From: Callipepla californica brunnescens
Lineage: Eukaryota; Chordata; Aves; Galliformes; Odontophoridae
Assembly: GCA_023055505.1 (NCBI GenBank)
Contig: JALIRH010000006.1
Span: 22,665,105-22,729,104 of the forward strand
Length of the DNA: 64,000 bases
Direction: 5' to 3'
Part shown: positions 1 through 12,000 of the stretch, piece by piece
Numbering within the stretch: the stretch's first letter is position 1
Layout of the letters: the number at the start of each line of letters is the position of its first letter
Program-made: the position numbers and the translations under genes
Notes under the pieces: generated by a model
What the model was told of the DNA's origin: nothing
Databases searched by the model: none
The model's input: the letters and a program-made list of their open reading frames with translations, nothing else

Positions 1-304
1 ATTATTTTCATCAGCATGGGGTCTTTTCATATTAACAGCTCAACAAAGTAAATATTGTGCTGCAGACACATTTTTGTTATTTTAATTATATAGTTGAAGG
101 CTGAAGCTGGCAGTTCTCTGTGGCAACTGTTTTAAAACTGTTTTATGAAAATAAACAAAAATAAGGGTTTATAAGTGTTAATTTGCATGACTCACTTGGC
201 AAAGTGCAATTCATAGTAGTCTGGATTGCTTGGCAGTGTTCATAATTCATGATCAGTGGTACAACCAGTAGGAAGTTAAAAATAAATAAATAATTCATCT
301 CCAG

Positions 305-525
305 AAAATCATGGATCCACTTGCAAGTTTGCATTTTAGGGAAGCTACTGACAGAAGAGCCCACCTACAAATCTTCTTCAGAATAGCAAACAGAAATTGT
401 AGTGAATCTACATCTGGAATCATTTCAAAGATAAAGAAGATATCCAGGACAATGGCAGAAATTTCCCTGAGCAGACTGAGAAAATCAGTCCCTGTATATC
501 AGCACTTGGTGAAGCCCATGGTGAG
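305..525 (+). other. exon-like open frame, unassigned
   Basis: An AG at 303-304 is followed by a frame with no stop through a strong donor at 526 (GAG before GTGAGT). An ATG lies at 311. The predicted peptide is basic and Ser/Arg-rich and resembles no family I know. The sequence before the AG is A-rich rather than pyrimidine-rich, so the acceptor is poor. This is most likely a chance pseudo-exon; a non-coding RNA exon is the alternative. Confidence 0.12.
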
Positions 526-1766
526 GTGAGTGAAAGACAGGACTGCAGTGTCCTGCAGTTTACTAAATCCATTCACTTGAAATTGTAACACAGACAAGCT
601 ACAAGAAGACAAGGCACGGTCTATCTTTGGGGCATCAATATCAGTTCCAGTCTTTTATCATGCTTTTAGTGTGTTCTACAATTTCAAGTAAAAGCTTACG
701 TAAATGTTAAATCATATATTTTCTCTGCTCCATCTCCTAATTGGAAACAATCAAGTCACAGTCGAACAATCCAGCTTATTCGATTTTTTTTAATCTGAAC
801 CTAGTCAAAATGCATCTTAAAAACAAACAAACAAAAACCTTAACAACAACACTTAAAAACACCTTTCCAAACAACTGAACTTAGCCGATCTTAGAGCAAA
901 AGTTATAGGAATTTGGAAATAATTAAAAAGGACTCAATTTTTGTTTTGTCACTTTTTCAAGGAAGTGTTCTCTAATAGTATTTGGAACTTGACACTTTCT
1001 AAAAATACATCTTGAGAATCTTCTGAAGTAACAATTGTGGATAACTTCAATACGTAGCACTTTAATGATTTAGTAGGACAGAAGGCTAAAAATTAGACCT
1101 GCATTCTGAAATATACTGACTGGGTGAACTTCACTTATTTTCAGACTTTTAATCCTGTTTTGCCTTTTTCAGTTCCTGAAGACAGCATATGTTTTCAGGC
1201 ATATTCTATTAAAGTAAATGATAAGACTTAAGTATTTCTAAAGGCAGGGATCAACTCCAAGTTATCCAATATTTCAATGTTGAACAAAAATATTATAATC
1301 TGAAGGAAGTTACAAATGTAGTATATTCACACAATATGTATTTGAAGGGTGCAATATTATAGAATGAATGTACTAATAATGCAAGCTCTCTAAGACTGTT
1401 ATTTCCTACAAAAGGTATAATTCAACATTTTTCAATGGAGTCAAATTTTCTGTGAACAGAAATGACCATTTTCTGTGGCAAAGAAATTAGTAGAGCAAGA
1501 TTGGACAGATATCAATGTCTATTACAAATAAATGGAAACAAAAATTTAAAAGTGAAATTCTGAATTGAGAAAAATCATACATTCAGTGATTAAGTCAAAT
1601 TACCTATTTATGTATTTTAACATTAAATTTGACCAAATAACTGTTTTTTGCTAACTCTATTGTTTGCAGGTTTAGAGATTAGCTCTGGGATTAAGGTTTC
1701 CATATTTTTACATGTTTATTTCCATAACACAGGGTAATTAATCTCTAGTTTACTTGTCAATTTCAG

Positions 1767-1792
1767 AAAAAAAAAAAAAAGAAAAAAAAAAC
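1767..1792. repeat. A-rich homopolymer
   Basis: Fourteen A, one G, then eleven A. It is not next to any recognisable retroelement, so it reads as simple-sequence DNA rather than the tail of an inserted copy. Confidence 0.9.
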
Positions 1793-1966
1793 TGAAAATT
1801 CCACTGAATAAAAGTGGTTTCTCTGGTGTTTATCAGTCTACACCAATTAGAAAACATTCCTCTGTATCTTCACCAATTCAACTGATAAATAACCATGAAC
1901 AGGTTGTTAGGTTTACCCAGGAACAGATTTTTTGCCCACAAGAGTTATGAGGCGTCACAAACAATA

Positions 1967-1983
1967 AGCTAGCTAGCTAGCTA
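1967..1983. repeat. (AGCT)n short tandem repeat
   Basis: Four AGCT units plus one base. The unit is its own reverse complement, so the whole run is a perfect self-complementary palindrome. Confidence 0.9.
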
Positions 1984-3760
1984 AAGTTTCCCCTCAATTT
2001 CAGAATAATCTGAAATTTAAGGAAGACCTTAAAGACCTCCTCAGGCATCTCATGTACACAGTGGAGGCTCTGAAGTAACGTTAGAATGAAACTGAAGAGG
2101 AGCCTAACAAGGACTCAACTCTTCAAGTTTTGGGTTTCTTAACTGAAAATACTCCTATTTCCATTCAAAAGATTGCTTACTCCTCGAACAAAATCACATC
2201 AGAAATTTACTGTCTCTAACAAGAATGTTTCTGTTCCAGAAAGAAAAACATTAAAAAAATAGCATAAGTACAAAAAATCCAAAAATTCTTTGAGAACCCT
2301 AATAACATACTGTTTCTGAAAAATTACATAGGAATCTCCATTTTCAGTGAGCTCTCTCATACTACTTTGGCAAACAAGACCTATTAAATGACACTAATTA
2401 GAAAGCTTGTATTTTATGTGAATTTTATTTCCTGACTCACAATAGCAAGCAATACCCTTTTCCAAATGGATTCAGACTCCGCACAGAGGAAGAGAATCAG
2501 CTTTTTTATCCTTTCATATGTTTACCTTCTCCAAGTAAGAATTCAATGAAGTGCTTAATTCCTATCAGTTCTATGCTGCAGATTTTTTTTTAAGTACATC
2601 TGTCAAGAAGACTAGATCATAACATACTAATTTAACAAGTGTATTGAGGCAGGTCTAAAAGAGCTTAATGATCAACAGTTTTACTCTCTCATCTTTACAA
2701 ACTGTTCATTCCTGCTCTTCTAACTTATATAGCAGTTCACAAATGAACATTCTCGGGCACTTTTGACTTTGCTTTCCACAATACATTTACTGTGAGAGTT
2801 TTCTCTGAGTGATAAAAACAGTTAACTCAGTTTTCCCTTATAGTTGCATTCTTTGTGCAAGTTTTTCTCCAGTGTATGTGGCTCCTGAATGTGTTATTTT
2901 CCCCGAAAATGTTATCAACTACCATTTCTAGAAATTATATTTAAAAAAAAGTAATATTTTTCTGCACGTTCAGTGTGAATATCATTATATTTAAGTATCA
3001 ACCTAAGGTAAGGTAGAATAAGTATACACACTTTCCAGATTCTATTGGCTGCTAAGGAGCATTTTCAAAGGAGTTTTATTTCTGTACGCATCAGTAGCTA
3101 CAGGAAACTAAAGGAAAATCTTTTAATATAGTAAACCCAGTGATACTGTGAGAATTTCTGAACAGAATTGTTAGACACAATTCATGATTGCTGTATTATT
3201 GGATCATAACTTTATAAGTAATATTCCAGATAATAATATGAATCTGTCAAGATTGAAAGAAGTGCTCTCAGGTGATAAAACAACATTGCTCACACACAAG
3301 ACCATACCTTCTTCTCTCCAGCAAGTCTTTCTATTCCTTTCAAATAACTCTAAAGTAAATAATATAACACAGATGCACTGAACTTCTCTTTGACGTAAAT
3401 GAGAGAATACAATTTTTTGCACAAGATTTGGATGTAATTTCCTGATCTAATTTCAGACTCCAGTTGTTGCCAGCTTGCAAGTTAAAATTCAGAATCATAA
3501 TATTACTTTTGACATCTTCAAAGAGGTCCATATATGCCTATTTTCAACTGTTTTTATTTTATTAGTGCCTTCACTTTACACCTAATAATGTCATTCTAGT
3601 TTAGTCTTTAAGGAAAATATTTAGTAGAATAATAGCATGAGTCCATGATTTCCACACAAGTGTTGACAAGAAATAGTCACATCATATGAGTTCCTCAAAC
3701 AAGTTGGAACAAATAAAGTAAATTCTGAGGTGCATTACTTTAAAACATAATGGGGGATTT

Positions 3761-3850
3761 AATCACAGAATCATAGAATCACAGAAGCATAGGGGTTGGA
3801 AGGGACCTTCAGAGATCATCGAGTCCAACCCACCTGCCAAAGCAGGCTCA
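3761..3850 (-). mobile_element. CR1 LINE, 3' end fragment
   Basis: The plus strand starts with AATCACAGAATCATAGAATC and continues GGTTGGAAGGGACCTT ... AGATCATCGAGTCCAACCC. This is the reverse complement of the CR1 3' untranslated end with its octamer-like terminal repeat. Only about 90 bp remain, so the copy is strongly 5'-truncated, as most bird CR1 insertions are. It has no coding capacity. Confidence 0.93.
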
Positions 3851-5958
3851 TCTTGGCATCATTTTTAGGTTTTTGTTGAAACCTAATGGCAATATAGATA
3901 TTCTACATACTTGTCTGAAACGATATTCTTAAAGAAATATACCTTATCTTACATACATTTGAGCAGTTCATAAGATAAAAACCTTGGTTTCAATTTCTTC
4001 CAGTGGACCGCAAAAAATATTGTATAAAAGCATCGATGTTTGTAATCAGATTAGGTTGGCTTCCAGCCCAAACTTTTAAACGATTGGACAAAAAATTAAA
4101 AGCTTTTACAAAAGACCTCAGAACTAAAATGAATATGGCAGTACATCTTGAGAGAATCACAGTCTCCAAGTAAGCACTGCGAGTACTGTAGGCATTTAAA
4201 CATAATTTATATTCTATAGTTTAATGGATGCTCAGCCAGATGTTGTTACAAAGAATAAATAAAGTTTGTATTACTAATTACCATTTCTAATGGCATTATA
4301 CACTCCAGCATCTGTCAATTCTTTATATCATTCTACTGGATGACATTTTGATCTATAGTTCGTTCCCATACCTTGAATATAAAGCAAACTATAGGTGCAC
4401 TTTCCTATTCAGGACAAACACTGTGTTTAGTTTTTTTCTTGCAAATTTCTCTGCGCAATCTTTCCACATACAGACTTCCATTTTTAAAGAAACCAGCCTC
4501 CGCAATTGCTCAGTTTGGACCCTAATCAGGATTCCTCATCTACCATTAGAAGCGCTACTGTTACCGTTCCCAGGTATTGCAGATTGCAAGTAGAGTGGTG
4601 GCAACTTTAAGACCTAAACATGAACAGGTCACATTTCTACACTAATGCAAACCCAAGCAGAGATATTTCTAAGTTACTGCACTGAACTATAGAAGTCACA
4701 ACAGAAACAAGCAAATAAATAAATGAAATAGGAAGAAAATAAAATAAAAAATAAAAAATAAAACTTCTTATGGAAAAAAATTGAAAAATTAAATCGCTTG
4801 GGTGCATCAAAACATATTTGATTGTATTCAAATATGTTCATAAAGACTTTGTTGCATTTCTAGTAACATCACTCTCCAGACTGTCACATGAATTGAAAAC
4901 ATACACAGTTACAAGGAAAGGCTGCCAGAAGTAAAAATTTCCCTCACTACCAAAAAAAATCTGAAAAAAAAAAAAAAAAGATGACCACATTGATCAGAAA
5001 AAGCTCAGTTCATTAGCATTCTTACTAATTACACTTAAAGGGCCTTAAAGGGCTTCACAGAAAATGCTAGCAAGACATCAGTGCACCTTTAACCACATAA
5101 GATTATTTTTTCTTTAGCCATCTGTTTTAGCAGTACAATTTACTGATACTGATGTTTTGTCTTCTCACAACTGCAAAATGGCTTATTATAATACATATAT
5201 GATTAGAAAAAATAATTCTGTTTTAATTATTTGAATGTTTTTATCCTCTTTTTTCTTTTTTAACTGGAGATAGCTTTTTAAAACTTGCTCTCACTTATAC
5301 TCTGGTGCGGTAATTACAGTCCTAGGAAAAATGTTTTTTTTTCTATTCCATCTGAACAGCAGAAAAAGAAAGCTTTGCTTTGCTTCCCTTAGTACCTGAC
5401 TGCTCTCCCACAAACATCTGAGTATACAATATGACGGAGCTAATAGCATAGAAAGTATGCTGTAGCTCCTTTAGAGGCTTTACTTAAGCCAACATTTGCA
5501 TTTACTTTCTTTTAGTGTAAGGAAATTTCCCCATCCTTTTTCCACTTTAGAACTAGGCATACACTAGTGGGAGATCAGTGCGTATATTATGATCATTTTC
5601 CTTGGGTGTTTCCTATGTGTAAGTCTAGAAATTTGCAGGAGTATATATAATCTCATCTTCTCCTCCATTTGGACTGTAGGCGATTTCATTTCCTTACGCA
5701 TGGATCTTTTTGGTGGTGGTAATTCTACGTGCTGGAGTGCAAGTCAGGTGATTTCTGTCTTCAGTGAATTCTGTAATATGTTACTCTTACAATTTTATAA
5801 TATTGTTCTCTTATCCATGCTTTTGCAAAGGCCAAAAACAATTATTTTGAGAACATCATTTAATAAAAAATTATATAATGTACAGATTTGTAGTGATATT
5901 ATTCATATCAATGTGATCACATAAATGCTTGTAGATATTTGTGAATTAGAATTCCCTG
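3851..5958. other. AT-rich single-copy DNA, no recognised gene
   Basis: Nothing identifiable. It includes an A-rich stretch with AAAAAT-like units at about 4738-4766 and a 16-A run at 4964-4979. The open frame at 5589-5924 is unlike any known family and has no supporting splice or promoter context. Confidence 0.75.
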
Positions 5959-5959
5959 T

Positions 5960-6569
5960 ATGAGGAGTGGTATGGAAAGCCAGAGCAGGGAAGTAATCCT
6001 TCTCCTGTACTCAGCACTGGTGAGGCTCCACCTCAAGTACTGCATACAGTTTTGGGCAAATCAATACAAAAAAAACAACACTGAGATGCTAGAGGAGGTC
6101 CAAAGAAGGGCAACAAGGCTTGTGAAGGGCTTGGAGAATATGTCTTATGAGGAGCGACTGAAAGACTGAAGGGCTGTTTAGTCCGAGGAAGAGAAGGTTG
6201 AGGGGAGACCTTAATGCTCTCTTCAAATACCTGAAAGGTAATTGCAGTGAGACTGGGGTTGGTCTCTTCTCATTGGTGACAGGTGACAGGACAAGGGGAA
6301 ATGCCCTCAAGCTGCACCAGGGGAGGTTCAGGTTGGATATAAGGAAAAACTTTACAGAAAGGGTTGTTAAGCACTGGAATAGGCTCCCCAGGGAGGTGGT
6401 TGAGTCACCATCCCTGAAAGTGTTTAAAAACCATCTGGATGTGGTGCTTAAGGATATGATTTCGTGGTGGGTTGTTAGAGGTATGGTAGTATGGTTAGGT
6501 TGAGATTGGACTTGATGATCTTGAAGGTCTTTTCCAACCTGAGCAATTCTGTGATTCTATGATTCTATG
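5960..6569 (+). mobile_element. CR1 LINE, 3' portion with ORF2 tail
   Basis: About 610 bp of CR1 in sense orientation. The first part encodes the C-terminal tail of the CR1 reverse-transcriptase polyprotein, downstream of the catalytic domain; the motif [12 protein letters not shown] followed by SYEERL is diagnostic. The frame is broken by a stop just after SYEERLKD and resumes in another frame from about 6198. The 3' UTR follows and ends in repeats of the ATTCTRTG type at about 6546-6569, the normal CR1 terminus. The copy is 5'-truncated and dead. A frame shift plus several stops indicate an old insertion. Confidence 0.96.
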
Positions 6570-8271
6570 TCTTCATGAATCATAACCATAAAAATAGATA
6601 CCAGCTCATAAGAGTAAAGTTATGATGCTTCTAGCTACTTTGTGCAGGTGAGCATCACAGTCTATTTATGCCAGTAGGGAGATACTCAGCTTTACAGATA
6701 GCAAAATGCACACAGATGTTTCACCAATCTGGATAAGGGTTGAAGTCATCCTTCCTCAGCATCTGTGTACACAAGTTTGAAGACAAAGTCACCAAGACAT
6801 AAAATTCTCTAAACAATGTTTAAATAATGTTTTTCTGTTGTTGCTGTTTATTTTTATTTTGTTTTTATCATTTATTTCAGTTCTGCAGAACAGTATCCCT
6901 GGGAGGCCACCTGAGTATCAATGTGAGTGGATGTACATATTTATCTTCCTCCGTGAATACTTCTGTTATACTGAAAGATCTCTCATAGTGATGTATAAAA
7001 TGATGGCTTCTTATGCATTTCCTTCTTTAAGTACTATTTTATTGCTAAGACAATGCCTAGGCATGATCCCTAGAACTGTCTAAATTGGAAATGTCAAACG
7101 TGATATAAATGGCAAGGTAAGGAAAAGAACATGATAGCTGGCTAACTGCCTCAAAGGGATGAGAAAACACACTCTTTCAAGTAAAAAGGCAATTTGGTTC
7201 AGGGCCTCTATAACTTTCCCCCTCTGTCATGTGCTAACTAGAAGGACTTAAGAGTCCAACCTAGAAGGAAGGAATCAAAATTACTTGTGATTAAGGGAAT
7301 TATTGTTGAAATAGAAAAATCCAGTGCAGGAGTGAGAGAGTGTATAGGTGAAATAAAGGAGGAAATAGCAGTGAGTACTGCTCTTTTACTGTTTTCTATT
7401 TTTTTCTACTTGCAGCTGCATCTATTCTTCTATTTTTACTCAAGCCTTACAGTCAATCATAGCAGAGCCTCAAACAGATGTGCAGAGCAATAATATGATA
7501 GTAAAATTTTACAAGCGTGATTCATTTTAGTTTTGCAATTTTTAGAGGAAGAAAAGTCTTGTGTATTTACAGAAAATATGATACACATCTTGTCAAGAGG
7601 TATAAAAATGCATTCTGTTTTGCTTGAGAAGGAATTATACATGCACTATGCAATCTGTCCATCTCAGTTGACAACAGCTACAGTACTTAAGGTCATTCTT
7701 ATGGAATATCTTTTAACAAGAATGTGATATAAAAAAAAAAAAAAGATATTATCAGGTTAAAGTCTGCTGTTGGTTATTCCTCTGCAACATTATTTTCTCC
7801 TGGTGCCTAATTGGAATAGAAATTGAAACTGAAATTAATATATAATCTTAACAATAGAAGCACTTAGAACTGGCTGAAAAGAAGAAATTTCGTTTGTGAG
7901 AAAAAGGGCTGAGGTGGATTTGCTGTGATTCTTATGGTCATATCCTGAAATATTTGAGAGACTGGAGATGTATATGCAATATACTGATTAAAACATTCAC
8001 TGATATCAAAACCTTCACTTGCATCACCACAAAAAAAAAAAAAAAACAGAAGGACCATGCTGGGTGAAGTCAATGTCAATTTATTCCACTATCTTTTCTT
8101 TAACTTTGAATATAAACTTATATATAGGAAATAAAAAGAACTGTTTGCAATTTAGCTAAATAATCATACAACACTAATAAGTAGTGACCAGTGAATTGCT
8201 GTACTAAAAAATGATGATGGTGCCACCACTAATTAACATGGTCTCTTGTAGGCAGTCTTGAACAATATTTA
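6570..8271. other. AT-rich single-copy DNA with a candidate microexon
   Basis: No gene is recognised. It contains the exon-like 42-bp segment at 6881-6922 (separate entry) and A runs at 7731-7744 and 8031-8046. Other open frames here are short and overlap each other on both strands. Confidence 0.7.
6881..6922 (+). other. candidate 42-bp microexon
   Basis: A long pyrimidine-rich tract (about 6851-6878) ends in TTTCAG at 6880. The 42 bases that follow stop at a GTGAGT donor (6923). The length is a multiple of three and two of three frames are open, so the segment could be included or skipped without shifting a frame. The product is too short to identify. Pseudo-exons with good signals are common in large introns, so confidence is low. 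Confidence 0.2.
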
Positions 8272-8360
8272 AGATAGAATAGAAAACAGAATAACTGGAG
8301 TTACCTTAAAGGATCATCTGGTCCTACTGCATGACCTCTAAGGCTACACCACATTTGAAG
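8272..8360 (-). mobile_element. degenerate CR1 3' end fragment
   Basis: The order AGAATAGAAAACAGAATAAC, then ACCTTAAAGGATCATCTGGT, follows the reverse complement of a CR1 3' end but with many mismatches. It lies immediately left of an A-rich tract and a sense CR1, giving an inverted pair of CR1 pieces. It is an old fragment; the alternative is chance similarity. Confidence 0.5.
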
Positions 8361-8364
8361 TAGG

Positions 8365-8393
8365 AAAAAAAAAAAAAGAAAGAAAGAAAAAAG
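8365..8393. repeat. A-rich / GAAA simple repeat
   Basis: Thirteen A, then three GAAA-type units, then A6. It lies between two oppositely oriented CR1 fragments. Confidence 0.85.
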
Positions 8394-8404
8394 TAGAATC
8401 TTTA

Positions 8405-9090
8405 GATGCTGGAATTCTGCACGTGGGAAGGGTCAACCCTGGCTATACAAACAGACCAGAGGATGAGACACTGGAGAGCAGCCTTGCTGAAAGGGTTCTG
8501 GAGTTACGGTCAACAGCAAGTTGCAGCCAGAAGACAGCCTGTAACCATCAGAGCATTGCTAGCTAGTCAAGGGAAGGGACTGTCCCACCAATCCGTGTGG
8601 CACTAGTAGTCCTTGAGTACTAAGTGCAGTTTTGGAAGCCACAGCACAAAAAAATAATGTAAAACTATTATAAAGTGTTCAAATGAGGGCGACAAAGATG
8701 TAGCCTTTGGTTTGTTCAGCCCAGAAAAGAGGAGTCTGCGAAAATGCTTTATGGTGGCCTACAGCTTTTTCACAAGGAGAGTGGAAGAACACTGATCTCT
8801 ACCCTCTTGTGACAGCCACAGGATCTGAGGGACCATAAAGCTGCAAAGGGGGAAAGTTAGGCTGGATATCACGAAAAGGTTCTTCATTGAGAGGGTGGTT
8901 GGGCCCTGGAAGAGGCTCCCCATGGCAGTGGTCACTGTCCCAAGCTGCCAGAGTTCAAGAAGTACCTGGAAAACACTCTCAGTCTTATGGTCTGATGTAG
9001 GATAGTCCTGCATGGAGCCAGAAGTTGTTCTCAGTGATCCTTATGCATTCCTTCCAATTCAGGAAAACTTGTGTTTCTATAATTTCTATT
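8405..9090 (+). mobile_element. CR1 LINE fragment, internally deleted
   Basis: The start matches the CR1 ORF2 stretch that precedes the usual 3' tail (GGGAAGGGTCAACCCTGGCT). It runs through the VIVPLYSAL-type region and the GCAGTTTTGG block, then the 3' UTR (AGGTTCTTCATTGAGAGGGT; GGCTCCCCATGGCAGTGGTC), and ends in a degenerate TTCTATAATTTCTATT. Relative to the neighbouring CR1 at 5960 it lacks the segment after GCGACAAAGATG that normally encodes the KGLEHLSYEERL motif. The frames are full of stops. The copy is old, 5'-truncated and internally deleted. Confidence 0.88.
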
Positions 9091-12000
9091 TACTGTGTTT
9101 TTATTTTATTAAATAAAATGATGTAACACCTTGGAAATAGGAGGATTGAAAGTAATGGCAATAACGTAGCAATAAGAAAATAAAAAGATCTGTTATATTT
9201 CATATAAGGGTGGATATTTTTCTCTGAAAATATAGCCACAATCTAATCCTAGAAACCATGTGAGATGCAGTGAATATATCAGTAAGACTACAGAGAAGGA
9301 AAAAGGATATAAAAAAGCTTTCTTATCTATATTGGGGAACAGAATAATAGCATATTTGTATTTAAAAGGAATAATTATTTTATTTTTCAGTTAATAATTA
9401 AGGAATAAATTAAAGTACTAAATACTAGGAAGTACAGGCAATAGTTTGTACCTGTGAATATCCAGACTGATCAATAAGTGATAGATAAAAGATGGATGGA
9501 ATACATAAGCTGCAAATTCTGTCATGAAGCAGTACCTATTGGCTCTGATTTGAATAGTAGATCACAATGTAAATAAATAAATGAAAGACAGTTAATTAAA
9601 GACATTTCTGCAGAATGGATGTGTTTGGCTAATCCTTTGTAATGTCACAGATTGTTAAAATATTTCTCTATTCAAGCAATAATGGTATATAATTTTGGTG
9701 TCTATTTGGGGAAGAAGGAGTGACTCTTCCTGAAAACTGAGCAGTATGGTCCCTTGATCTCTAGCTACCTCCTCATTTTCGTCTTGCATTGCAAGCAAAA
9801 TGCCAGCTGCAAAACCTATTTTGCATCTAGTTGTGATTTCAGAATTAAATGCAATGCAATTAGTTCCTTTTATATGTTTGGTAATCTTGTTAAGACAACT
9901 CATTAGGTATCTTGGCAATTGGAAATTACTAGGTTTCAGAACATGTGCATTTCCTTTGTGAATACCAATTATTCCTAAATGAGGCAATTGTTCTTTAAAG
10001 GAAAAGGAAAAAGTAAGTCCCAAAAAGTTTTCTGAGCTTATATGTTGCCCTGACCTTTAAAAAACTTAAAGTGGATTTCTGTGCTTCCTCTGTAAAATTC
10101 TAGACATGTGTAAATACCTAGATTTTCCTATCTAATCATGTCAAAGGAGTACATAAATTGTTTATGGGAAGCATGCATTTTTATCATCAAAGTATGTAAG
10201 AACTCACTAAGATAAATAATGCACTAAACCTCAAGCAGCTACTATTAATGAAGGGGAGTATAGCACTATATTTCTTCTTAATTTATGCAGTTATAGGAAA
10301 ATGTTATAAAGAGAGCCAGTTAAAAGGAAGTAGTTATATCTTCAAAAATTAGACTAGATAATATTGTTAATTTTTAAATACATACGTCATTTCCTAAGTC
10401 TCAAGCAACATCAGTGTATAATTTCCACACAGTTTAACTTTGAATTCTTTTGTTATATCCACTAGACTAGAAACAAGCTAATATTCTACTATTTTTCCAC
10501 AAGACTCAAGGTCTATGCTAAGTACTCTACTCTGCATATGCATCTATCTAGGCGTCTATATAAAACAGAAGTTTTACCTACAAAGAAAGAAGCAATGCTG
10601 AATATATTCAGTAAATGTGGCTGAAAACCAAAGAATTTGAGAATTTTGAAATTTACTTTAAAATTTCATGGTTAACAGAAAGCCAACAAATTTACAAAAA
10701 AACAAAAATGAAAAACAAAAAAAACCCTGACATTTGTATACTCAAGGTATTTTACTACTTTGAAGCATTATTTGATTTTGAAATAATCAAATTAAAAGGA
10801 ACGATAACTATAAAAGAGCAAGGGAGGGTTTTCAGAAATCTACTGTATTTTACCCTTCCTTTAGCAGGGAATCACAATCTGCTTTGTTTACCATCTACTT
10901 TATGTAAGGTCTTAAAACTACCAAATTCTTGGCAGAATTTGAATCTGGGTACACAGCGTTACCAACATGACTTCTCTAGAAGGTAAATGTACAAATACAT
11001 TGACAGTCTTCCTGAGAATAGAATATGAAAAGCTAGGGCATACATTCAACTGCCCATGCACGAGTATGCTAGTGTCTTGTATCTTTACAGCTTTAAGGAA
11101 CAGTGATATAGAGTTGCTGTGTCTTACTGACAGTCAGCAAATGTAAGTAGATCATTTATTGGTCATTGATATAAGTCATAAATAACCTAATGTGCCTTCT
11201 AGGCTTTTGTTTTTCCCAAATGTTTCTCTTCCGTAAAGGTTTATCTTGTTATTTATGAAACAGTAATAGTCTGCACTAGTGTGGAATACAGTGGTTATAA
11301 TGTGTTGCTCTGAAACATGGCTATCAGTTTTCATTCCTGTTTTGGTGTTGGAAGATTCATCCATAAGATCAATATAAAAGTAACAGAAAATATTTCAGGC
11401 GAAAAATGACATTTAAAAGAATTTTTATAATTAAAACTGACATAAATGAAAATATACCCTTTATTTGTCTTTAAGTCCATATGATTGGAACCCCAAGGAG
11501 GAATCTTGCTATTCTGGATGAGATCTTTTCAAATTTTCAAAGGTTCAGAAACAAATCTTTCTTGAATTGTTTTGAATAAAATGTAACTTTTCTATTTGTA
11601 GTTGGCCTGATGAAATTCTATGTGATCTCAACCTGCAGAGATCAGTAGGATAAATGGCCTGTGCATACCATGTTGAAAGACCAGCCTGAGAAAGACATCC
11701 ACTGATCTTTCTGTACTGAAGGCTAAAGCATTTTCATGCTTTCAACCTCCATGTACGAAAACACATCTCCAACGTATATGTTCAGATCCTACTGGAAATG
11801 GCAAAGCAAAAAAGGAGGTAGAACACAGCACACCTCTCACAGAACTGCTCTGGAAGTCTGCACTCCTTTACAATGCAGAAATATCCACAAATGTGTGATG
11901 AGTCTTTAATGGCACGATCAAGTTCTGTCTGTACTGCTGAAGACAGAAATGAACTTCTAGTCTGTCATTTTCAATTGTCTGAAGTACTGGCTACTTTTAT

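Larger units (their letters stand above)
1..3760. other. AT-rich single-copy DNA, no recognised gene
   Basis: No known gene or transposon is recognisable here. The segment is AT-rich and CpG-poor, as expected for intronic or intergenic bird DNA. It holds a weak exon-like frame near the start (305-525), an A-tract broken by one G (1767-1792) and a short AGCT repeat (1967-1983), described separately. Reading frames of 60-75 codons occur on both strands but overlap each other and look like chance openings. Confidence 0.75.

Noticed and set aside
5589..5924. 111-codon plus-strand frame as a gene
   Set aside because: Hydrophobic, AT-driven composition, no domain, no splice or promoter support.
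6198..6503. 101-codon frame as an independent gene
   Set aside because: It is the 3' part of the CR1 element at 5960-6569.
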